From Alteribacter aurantiacus DSM 18675 (GTDB taxonomy: Bacteria > Bacillota > Bacilli > Bacillales > Salisediminibacteriaceae), in NCBI RefSeq assembly GCF_000429705.1, contig NZ_AUCJ01000011.1, positions 62,001-126,000 on the forward strand: DNA of 64,000 bases, written 5' to 3'. Under the pieces are notes generated by a model. The model saw only the letters and a program-made list of their open reading frames with translations, was not told the DNA's origin and searched no databases. Position 1 is the stretch's first letter. Each line of letters starts with the position of its first letter. Positions 58,455-64,000 of this stretch are shown here, piece by piece. A program made the translations under genes and the position numbers.

Positions 58455-58817
58455 TTAAAACTTCAGACCAGCTTCACGAGCTGCATCTGCAAGTTCTTGG
58501 ATTCGACCATGATAAAGGTATCCTCCGCGGTCAAATACCACAGTTTCAACACCTTGCTCAAGGGCACGTTTCGCAACCAATTCGCCGATTTGACGAGCCG
58601 CTTCTTTATTTCCGCCGTTATCAAGTTTAAGTTCTTTGTCTAAGCTCGATGCACCAGCAACTGTAACGCCATCGACGTCGTTAATTACTTGCGCATAAAT
58701 GTGCTTATTAGAACGGAAAACATTCAAACGAGGACGTTCAGCAGTTCCCGTGATCGAGCGACGAACATGTGCGTGTCTTTTCTTACGTACCACGTTCTTG
58801 TCAGCCTTTGTGATCAT
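58455..58817 (-). CDS. rplR: 50S ribosomal protein L18 (uL18)
   Basis: The 120 residues contain RLNVFRSNKHIYAQVI and end with GRIQELADAAREAGLKF, as in 5S rRNA-binding L18. It lies 33 bases behind rplF. Confidence 0.98.
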   Translation of the reverse strand: MITKADKNVVRKKRHAHVRRSITGTAERPRLNVFRSNKHIYAQVINDVDGVTVAGASSLDKELKLDNGGNKEAARQIGELVAKRALEQGVETVVFDRGGYLYHGRIQELADAAREAGLKF

Positions 58818-58850
58818 TGAACGTCATTCCTTTCAATCCGTTATTTAAAC

Positions 58851-59387
58851 TTATTTACCTGTTTTACCTTCTTTACGGCGTACGTATTCGCCTTGATAGC
58901 GAATTCCTTTGCCTTTGTAAGGTTCAGGTGGTCTTACAGCACGAATGTTAGAAGCAAGTGCTCCAACGCGTTCTTTATCGATACCTTTTACGATAATTTT
59001 CGTGTTTTCAGGAACGTCAAGCTCAAGACCGTCTTCTGGATTAAACTCAACAGGGTGAGATAGTCCAACGCTTAGAGTGACTTTGTTCCCTGACTTTTGA
59101 GCACGGTAACCTACACCGACTAGCTCAAGCGTCTTTTCAAATCCTTTAGTTACACCTTCGACCATGTTGTTGATCACGGAACGAGTAGTACCGTGAAGTG
59201 CGCGGTGATCTTTGTGATCAGATGGGCGCTCAACAGTGATCTGGTTGTCTTCTTGTTTTACGACCATGTCAGCGTGAAGTGTACGAGTTAGTTCACCTTT
59301 AGGTCCTTTGACCATAATGGTAGTACCTTCTAGTTTCACTTCAACACCGGATGGAATCTCAACAGGTTTTAAACCAATTCGAGACAT
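58851..59387 (-). CDS. rplF: 50S ribosomal protein L6 (uL6)
   Basis: The 178 residues start MSRIGLKPVEIPSGVEVKL, and the RNA-binding C-terminus ends PEPYKGKGIRYQGEYVRRKE. GGAGGTG precedes the ATG. Confidence 0.98.
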   Translation of the reverse strand: MSRIGLKPVEIPSGVEVKLEGTTIMVKGPKGELTRTLHADMVVKQEDNQITVERPSDHKDHRALHGTTRSVINNMVEGVTKGFEKTLELVGVGYRAQKSGNKVTLSVGLSHPVEFNPEDGLELDVPENTKIIVKGIDKERVGALASNIRAVRPPEPYKGKGIRYQGEYVRRKEGKTGK

Positions 59388-59415
59388 GCCTTACACCTCC
59401 ATTCTTCCGTTCATA

Positions 59416-59814
59416 TTACCAAATGTATGCTAGTACTTCGCCGCCAACTTGCTTTTGACGAGCTTCTTTGTCTGTGATAATGCCAGTTGATGAAGAGATT
59501 ACTGCGATTCCTAAACCGCCAAGTACTCGTGGTACTTCATCAGCTTTTGCATAAACACGTAGACCTGGTTTACTGATTTTCTTAAGTCCAGTGATAACGC
59601 GCTCGTTATTTACACCGTACTTAAGGAAAATACGAAGGATGCCTTGCTTGTTGTCCTCAATATATTCAAAGTCGCGAATGAAACCTTCACGCTTTAAGAT
59701 GTCAGCAACTTCTTTCTTGATCTTGGAAGCAGGAAGCTCCAAGCTTGTATGACGTACAGTATTCGCATTACGAATACGAGTTAGCATATCTGCAATAGGA
59801 TCAGTCATGACCAT
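59416..59814 (-). CDS. rpsH: 30S ribosomal protein S8 (uS8)
   Basis: The 132 residues start MVMTDPIADMLTRIRNAN and end KQVGGEVLAYIW, as in Bacillus. In E. coli S8 autoregulates the spc operon; no such element is evident here. Confidence 0.98.
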   Translation of the reverse strand: MVMTDPIADMLTRIRNANTVRHTSLELPASKIKKEVADILKREGFIRDFEYIEDNKQGILRIFLKYGVNNERVITGLKKISKPGLRVYAKADEVPRVLGGLGIAVISSSTGIITDKEARQKQVGGEVLAYIW

Positions 59815-59841
59815 CGTATTTACCTCCTTCCCTACACGGAA

Positions 59842-60027
59842 TTACCAGCTTGCTTTTTTAACGCCCGGAATTTGACCTTTGTGCGCGAGATCACGGAAAC
59901 AGATACGGCACAATTTAAATTTGCGAATGACACTGTGTGGACGTCCACAACGTTCGCAACGTGTATATTCTTGCACATTGAACTTCTTAGGCTTTTTAGC
60001 TTTAGCGATCATTGATTTCTTTGCCAA
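59842..60027 (-). CDS. rpsZ: 30S ribosomal protein S14 type Z (uS14, zinc-binding)
   Basis: The 61 residues contain the zinc motifs CERCGRPH and CRICFRD, the C+ form typical of Gram-positive operon-encoded S14. It lies between rplE and rpsH. Confidence 0.97.
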   Translation of the reverse strand: MAKKSMIAKAKKPKKFNVQEYTRCERCGRPHSVIRKFKLCRICFRDLAHKGQIPGVKKASW

Positions 60028-60054
60028 GGTTCAAACCTCCTTTTCGGCGAGATC

Positions 60055-60594
60055 TTATTTTTGAAACGGCATACCCATTTGAGTGAGTAGTTCACGAGCT
60101 TCTTCATCCGTTTCAGCCGTAGTAACAATGACGATGTCCATTCCACGAACTTTATCTACATTGTCATACTCAATTTCAGGGAAAATTAACTGCTCTTTAA
60201 CTCCCAATGTATAGTTACCTCGTCCGTCAAAGGCTTTCTTTGAAACCCCGCGGAAGTCACGTACACGCGGCAAAGAAACAGCGATAAGTTTATCAAGGAA
60301 ATCATACATGCGCTCACCGCGAAGGGTTACTTTCGCACCGATCGGCATACCTTCACGAAGCTTGAAGCCTGCAATAGACTTTTTCGCTTTAGTGATGATT
60401 GGCTTTTGACCAGAAAGCTCAGTAAGTTCTTCAACAGCTTTGTCTAGTACTTTAGAGTTCTGAACCGCATCACCAATACCCATGTTGATTACGATCTTAT
60501 CGATTTGTGGAACTGCCATTACGGAAGAGTAATTGAATTTTTCAGTAAGAACTGGAACAATCTCTCCATTGTATCTTTCTTTAAGACGACTCAT
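60055..60594 (-). CDS. rplE: 50S ribosomal protein L5 (uL5)
   Basis: The 179 residues include MSRLKERYNGEIVPVL, VINMGIGDAVQNSK and the C-terminal DIVIVTTAETDEEARELL. L5 contacts 5S rRNA and P-site tRNA. Confidence 0.98.
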   Translation of the reverse strand: MSRLKERYNGEIVPVLTEKFNYSSVMAVPQIDKIVINMGIGDAVQNSKVLDKAVEELTELSGQKPIITKAKKSIAGFKLREGMPIGAKVTLRGERMYDFLDKLIAVSLPRVRDFRGVSKKAFDGRGNYTLGVKEQLIFPEIEYDNVDKVRGMDIVIVTTAETDEEARELLTQMGMPFQK

Positions 60595-60625
60595 AGTGGT
60601 GAACCTCCTTTCAACCTAAAACTTG

Positions 60626-60937
60626 TTACTTATCTAACGCTTCGCCGGATTTCTTGGCGATACGAATTTTTTTACCGTTTTCTACTTTATATCCAACACG
60701 TGTTGGTTCGCCCGATTTCGGGTCGATCGGCATTACGTTAGAAACGTGAATAGCCGCTTCCTGGTTCAAAATACCGCCTTGTGGGTTCGCTTGAGATGGT
60801 TTCGCATGTTTTTTCACCATGTTAACACCTTCTACAAGTACGCGGTCTTTGCTCGGATATGCTTCAAGGATTTTTCCTTCCTTGCCTTTGTCCTTACCAG
60901 AGATTACCTTAACGCTATCTCCCTTTTTTACATGCAT
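60626..60937 (-). CDS. rplX: 50S ribosomal protein L24 (uL24)
   Basis: The 103 residues start at MHVKKGDSVKVISGKDKGKE, which carries the KOW motif, and end KKSGEALDK. The ATG with AAGGAGGTG upstream is used; an in-frame start eight codons earlier would include that ribosome site and is rejected. Confidence 0.97.
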   Translation of the reverse strand: MHVKKGDSVKVISGKDKGKEGKILEAYPSKDRVLVEGVNMVKKHAKPSQANPQGGILNQEAAIHVSNVMPIDPKSGEPTRVGYKVENGKKIRIAKKSGEALDK

Positions 60938-60978
60938 GAGGGGCACCTCCTTAACAGACATTTCGTGTCCATTTATGA

Positions 60979-61347
60979 TTAAAGAACTTCAGGAGCCAAG
61001 GATACAATCTTCATGAATTGGTTTTCACGAAGTTCACGGGCAACTGGTCCGAAGATACGAGTACCACGTGGGCTCTTGTCATCACGTACGATTACCGCTG
61101 CGTTCTCGTCAAACTTAATGTAAGATCCGTCTGGACGACGCGCACCACTCTTAGAGCGTACGATTACCGCCTTAACGACTTCACCCTTCTTGACAACGCC
61201 ACCAGGTGTTGCTTGTTTTACGGAACAAACAATAATGTCACCGATGTTGGCTACTTTACGTCCGGAACCTCCGAGAACTTTGATACATTGTACTTCACGG
61301 GCACCTGAGTTATCAGCTACTTTTAAACGACTTTCTTGTTGGATCAT
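60979..61347 (-). CDS. rplN: 50S ribosomal protein L14 (uL14)
   Basis: The 122 residues begin MIQQESRLKVADNSGAREVQ and show GDIIVCSVKQATPGGVVKKG and the FGPVARELRENQFMKI end. It lies between rpsQ and rplX. Confidence 0.98.
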   Translation of the reverse strand: MIQQESRLKVADNSGAREVQCIKVLGGSGRKVANIGDIIVCSVKQATPGGVVKKGEVVKAVIVRSKSGARRPDGSYIKFDENAAVIVRDDKSPRGTRIFGPVARELRENQFMKIVSLAPEVL

Positions 61348-61397
61348 GGATCAATTTACCTCCCTTCAGGTAAGCAAACGTCAGTCTTTATCTTTTA

Positions 61398-61661
61398 TTA
61401 AACGATGACAGCTTCTTCAACGACTTCTACAAGACGGAAGCGCTTGTCTTTTGAAAGCGGACGAGTCTCCATTACGCGGACGATATCTCCAGCTTTCGCA
61501 GTGTTATTTTCATCATGTGCTTTTAACTTTTTGGAGTATTTAACGCGTTTGCCGTATAGCGGATGCATTTTGTACGTTTCTACAAGAACAGTGATCGTTT
61601 TGTCCATTTTGTCGGATACAACACGACCTGTGTAAGTCTTGCGGTTATTACGCTCAGCCAC
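61398..61661 (-). CDS. rpsQ: 30S ribosomal protein S17 (uS17)
   Basis: The 87 residues contain the OB-fold motifs RKTYTGRVVSDKMDKTITV and GDIVRVMETRPLSKDKRFRL. Confidence 0.98.
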   Translation of the reverse strand: MAERNNRKTYTGRVVSDKMDKTITVLVETYKMHPLYGKRVKYSKKLKAHDENNTAKAGDIVRVMETRPLSKDKRFRLVEVVEEAVIV

Positions 61662-61682
61662 AGTGCAAACCTCCTCTCAGTA

Positions 61683-61886
61683 TTAATCGTTAGTAATTCC
61701 AAGCTCTCTTTCACGCAAAACTGTTTTCGCACGTGCAATAGCTTTTTTAACTTCACGGATGCGGGCTGGATTGTCTAACTGTCCAGTCGCAAGTTGAAAG
61801 CGAAGGTTGAAAAGCTCTTCTTTAAGAGACTTTGACTTTTGTTCAATCTCAGCAGTGGTTAGGTTGCGGATCTCATTAGCTCTCAT
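61683..61886 (-). CDS. rpmC: 50S ribosomal protein L29 (uL29)
   Basis: The 67 residues from MRANEIRNLTTAEIE form the two-helix L29. GGTGGTGA lies before this ATG. The gene overlaps the rplP end by 11 bases, which suggests coupled translation. Confidence 0.97.
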   Translation of the reverse strand: MRANEIRNLTTAEIEQKSKSLKEELFNLRFQLATGQLDNPARIREVKKAIARAKTVLRERELGITND

Positions 61887-62310
61887 TTGCGTCACCACCC
61901 ACTTCATCTCGTTTTACAAACTTAGTTTTGATCGGTAGTTTGTGAGAAGCAAGTCGTAGTGCTTCACGCGCAACTTCTTCAGAAACCCCCGCAATTTCAA
62001 ACATGATTTTCCCTGGTTTTACTACTGCAACCCATCCTTCAGGAGCACCTTTACCGGAACCCATTCGAACTTCTAGAGGTTTAGCAGTGTAAGGCTTATC
62101 TGGGAAAATTTTAATCCATACTTTACCGCCACGTTTCATATAACGTGTCATAGCAATACGAGCTGACTCGATTTGTCTGTTTGTAATCCAAGACGCTTCG
62201 AGAGCTTGCAGGCCGTATTCACCAAATGCAACTTCTGTGCCGCCTTTCGCACGACCGCGCATCTTACCACGGTGCTCACGACGGAATTTTACACGTTTAG
62301 GCATTAGCAT
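61876..62310 (-). CDS. rplP: 50S ribosomal protein L16 (uL16)
   Basis: The 144 residues start MLMPKRVKFRREHRGKMRGR and include MTRYMKRGGKVWIKIFPDKP and RMGSGKGAPEGWVAVVKPG. L16 shapes the A-site region. Confidence 0.98.
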   Translation of the reverse strand: MLMPKRVKFRREHRGKMRGRAKGGTEVAFGEYGLQALEASWITNRQIESARIAMTRYMKRGGKVWIKIFPDKPYTAKPLEVRMGSGKGAPEGWVAVVKPGKIMFEIAGVSEEVAREALRLASHKLPIKTKFVKRDEVGGDANES

Positions 62311-62312
62311 GA

Positions 62313-62972
62313 TTATTTTCCTCCTTCCTCTTGTTTCGTTCCTTTCGTCGGAAGGACTTCACCACGATAGATCCAGATCTTAACACCGATTTTACCGTAG
62401 GTAGTGTCTGCTTCTGCAGTACCGTAGTCGATGTCCGCACGAAGTGTGTGTAGTGGTACAGTACCTTCGCTGTAAGATTCAGAACGAGCAATGTCCGCTC
62501 CGCCTAGACGTCCTGAAACTTGGGTACGAATACCTTGTGCTCCAGCACGCATTGTGCGTTGGATTGTTTGCTTCATAGCACGACGGAAAGAAATACGATT
62601 TTCTAGTTGGCGAGCAACGTTGTCAGCAACAAGACGAGCATCTTTGTCCGGAGACTTGATTTCGTTAATGTTGATGTGTACACGCTTGCCAGTAAGTTGG
62701 TTAAGAGCTTTACGTAAAGCTTCTACTTCAGATCCACCTTTACCGATAACCATTCCTGGTTTAGCAGTATAGATCGTAACGTTCACGCGGTTAGCGGCAC
62801 GTTCGATTTCGATAGTGGATACGGATGCGTCTTTTAGACGCTTCTCAAGATACTCACGAATTTTAATGTCTTCGTGAAGTAGATCAGCATAGTCTTTATC
62901 TGCATACCATTGGGACTCCCATCCGCGAATAACGCCGACACGCAGTCCGTTAGGATTCACTTTTTGACCCAC
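62313..62972 (-). CDS. rpsC: 30S ribosomal protein S3 (uS3)
   Basis: The 219 residues start MGQKVNPNGLRVGVIRGWES and contain the KH domain loop PGMVIGKGGSEVEALRKAL. S3 lines the mRNA entry channel. Confidence 0.98.
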   Translation of the reverse strand: MGQKVNPNGLRVGVIRGWESQWYADKDYADLLHEDIKIREYLEKRLKDASVSTIEIERAANRVNVTIYTAKPGMVIGKGGSEVEALRKALNQLTGKRVHININEIKSPDKDARLVADNVARQLENRISFRRAMKQTIQRTMRAGAQGIRTQVSGRLGGADIARSESYSEGTVPLHTLRADIDYGTAEADTTYGKIGVKIWIYRGEVLPTKGTKQEEGGK

Positions 62973-62975
62973 TGC

Positions 62976-63317
62976 TTATCCCTCCTTCTTTTCTGTAAGA
63001 ACAACTGTAATATGACTCGTACGTTTGTTGATTCGGCTAGCTCGACCCATCGCACGTGGACGGAATCTTTTAAGTGTAACACCTTCATCAACGAATACTT
63101 GACTTACAACCAAGTTGTTTGGTTCCATTTCGTAATTGTGCTCAGCGTTAGCGATTGCCGAGTTAACAAGTTTCTCAACGATTGGAGAAGCTGATCTCGG
63201 AGTGTGTTTAAGGATTGAGATGGCTTCGCCAACTTCCTTACCACGAATTAAGTCAACCACTAAACGTGCCTTGCGAGGAGCAATACGCACTTGTTTCGCT
63301 ACTGCTTTTGCTTCCAT
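62976..63317 (-). CDS. rplV: 50S ribosomal protein L22 (uL22)
   Basis: The 113 residues include RIAPRKARLVVDLIRGKEVG and the extended loop FRPRAMGRASRINKRTSHIT, which lines the nascent peptide tunnel. Confidence 0.98.
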   Translation of the reverse strand: MEAKAVAKQVRIAPRKARLVVDLIRGKEVGEAISILKHTPRSASPIVEKLVNSAIANAEHNYEMEPNNLVVSQVFVDEGVTLKRFRPRAMGRASRINKRTSHITVVLTEKKEG

Positions 63318-63338
63318 GGAAAGTACCTCCCCTCTTTA

Positions 63339-63617
63339 TTAGCGTCTTGTTTTCTTGTCGTCAGAAGCGTGGCCTTTGTAAGTTCTTGATGGTGCGAACT
63401 CGCCAAGCTTGTGTCCAACCATATCTTCATTTACGTAAACCGGTACGTGTTTACGACCATCGTAAACTGCGATCGTGTGACCGATGAATTGTGGGAAAAT
63501 TGTAGATCTACGAGACCAAGTCTTGATCACTTTCTTGTCATCATTCTCGTTTTGTACTTCAACTTTCTTCATTAGATGTTCATCGACAAAAGGTCCTTTT
63601 TTTAAGCTGCGACCCAT
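63339..63617 (-). CDS. rpsS: 30S ribosomal protein S19 (uS19)
   Basis: The 92 residues start MGRSLKKGPFVDEHLMKKVE and include the TWSRRSTIFPQFIGHTIAVY and GEFAPSRTYKGHASDDK segments. Confidence 0.98.
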   Translation of the reverse strand: MGRSLKKGPFVDEHLMKKVEVQNENDDKKVIKTWSRRSTIFPQFIGHTIAVYDGRKHVPVYVNEDMVGHKLGEFAPSRTYKGHASDDKKTRR

Positions 63618-63680
63618 GTGTGTACCTCCCTTCGTGATTGACCTACGGTTCTTCTTAACGAGAACCGTAGTACAATCCCG

Positions 63681-64000
63681 TTATTTTTTGCGACGACGCA
63701 CAATATATTTATCCGTGTCTTTGTTTTTCTTACGCGTTTTGAATCCAAGTGTTGGTTTACCCCAAGGAGACATTGGTGATTTACGTCCGATTGGCGCACG
63801 TCCTTCACCACCACCGTGTGGGTGATCAACAGGGTTCATAACAGAACCACGAACAGTTGGGCGCTTGCCTAACCAACGAGAACGACCGGCTTTACCGATT
63901 GTTACAAGTTCGTGCTCTGCGTTTCCTACTTGACCGATTGTAGCGCGGCAAGTAGCAAGGATCATACGAGTTTCACCAGAGCGAAGACGTACAAGTACGT
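63681..64000 (-). CDS. rplB: 50S ribosomal protein L2 (uL2), partial, N-terminus beyond the window
   Basis: The visible C-terminal 106 codons include VRLRSGETRMILATC, KAGRSRWLGKRPTVRGSVMN with the catalytic-centre VMNPVDHPHGGGEG, and the basic end KDTDKYIVRRRKK. The coding frame runs off the window edge at 64000. Confidence 0.97.
   Translation of the reverse strand, partial: VLVRLRSGETRMILATCRATIGQVGNAEHELVTIGKAGRSRWLGKRPTVRGSVMNPVDHPHGGGEGRAPIGRKSPMSPWGKPTLGFKTRKKNKDTDKYIVRRRKK

Overview
The window reads as the chromosome of an endospore-forming member of the Bacillaceae. The evidence is the sporulation and germination genes (gerD, kbaA, pdaB, cwlD, a Spo0E-like gene, coat-type collagen-like genes), the sigW-rsiW / cdaA-cdaR-glmM-glmS block with a glmS ribozyme, and a Firmicutes-type S10-spc-alpha ribosomal cluster. 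Many proteins are acidic, with Glu/Asp-rich tails, which would fit a salt-tolerant or halophilic bacillus; that is an inference. Nearly everything is on the minus strand, so transcription mostly runs from high to low coordinates.

Layout. 1-5.4 kb: the end of a PhnA-type gene, a small membrane protein, a large secreted modular GH16 beta-glucanase behind three identical palindromic operators, and a GNAT acetyltransferase. 5.4-11.6 kb: cell-wall precursor and c-di-AMP block (glmS with its ribozyme, glmM, cdaR, cdaA). 11.8-13.2 kb: rsiW and sigW with a sigma-W promoter. 13.2-14.9 kb: Spo0E-like gene, a 20-bp-phased repeat, six tRNA genes and a lone 5S rRNA gene with its own promoter and no 16S or 23S. 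14.9-21.6 kb: sporulation block (pdaB, kbaA, gerD, salA, cwlD, ybaK) with a pair of DUF2382 stress proteins. 22-24.5 kb: two collagen-like spore-surface candidates and a YheC/D ATP-grasp protein.

24.5-46.1 kb is a catabolic island of 17 genes. It holds a TAXI-TRAP transporter, two acyl-CoA ligases, two acyl-CoA dehydrogenases, an enoyl-CoA hydratase, a short-chain dehydrogenase, a 3-hydroxyacyl-CoA dehydrogenase, a thiolase, a thioesterase, both ETF subunits, a polytopic membrane protein, glutarate 2-hydroxylase (GlaH/CsiD), L-2-hydroxyglutarate oxidase, a DUF3870 protein and a sigma-54 activator. I find three -24/-12 (sigma-54) promoters heading its three operons. Upstream of each lies the same dyad, ATTCA-N4-TGAAT, which I propose as the activator's binding site. 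The gene set suggests uptake and beta-oxidation of a carboxylic or dicarboxylic acid, with glutarate oxidised through L-2-hydroxyglutarate to 2-oxoglutarate and electrons leaving via ETF.

46.4-64 kb is the conserved housekeeping cluster: rpsI-rplM with an L13-type leader, a 160-bp palindromic repeat, truA, the ECF transporter module (ecfT, ecfA2, ecfA1), then rplQ-rpoA-rpsK-rpsM-rpmJ-infA-KOW protein-map-adk-secY-rplO and on through the spc and S10 genes to a partial rplB at the edge. In B. subtilis, as I recall it, rpsI lies close to ybaK-cwlD-salA, so about 25 kb of accessory DNA appears to sit at this junction here.
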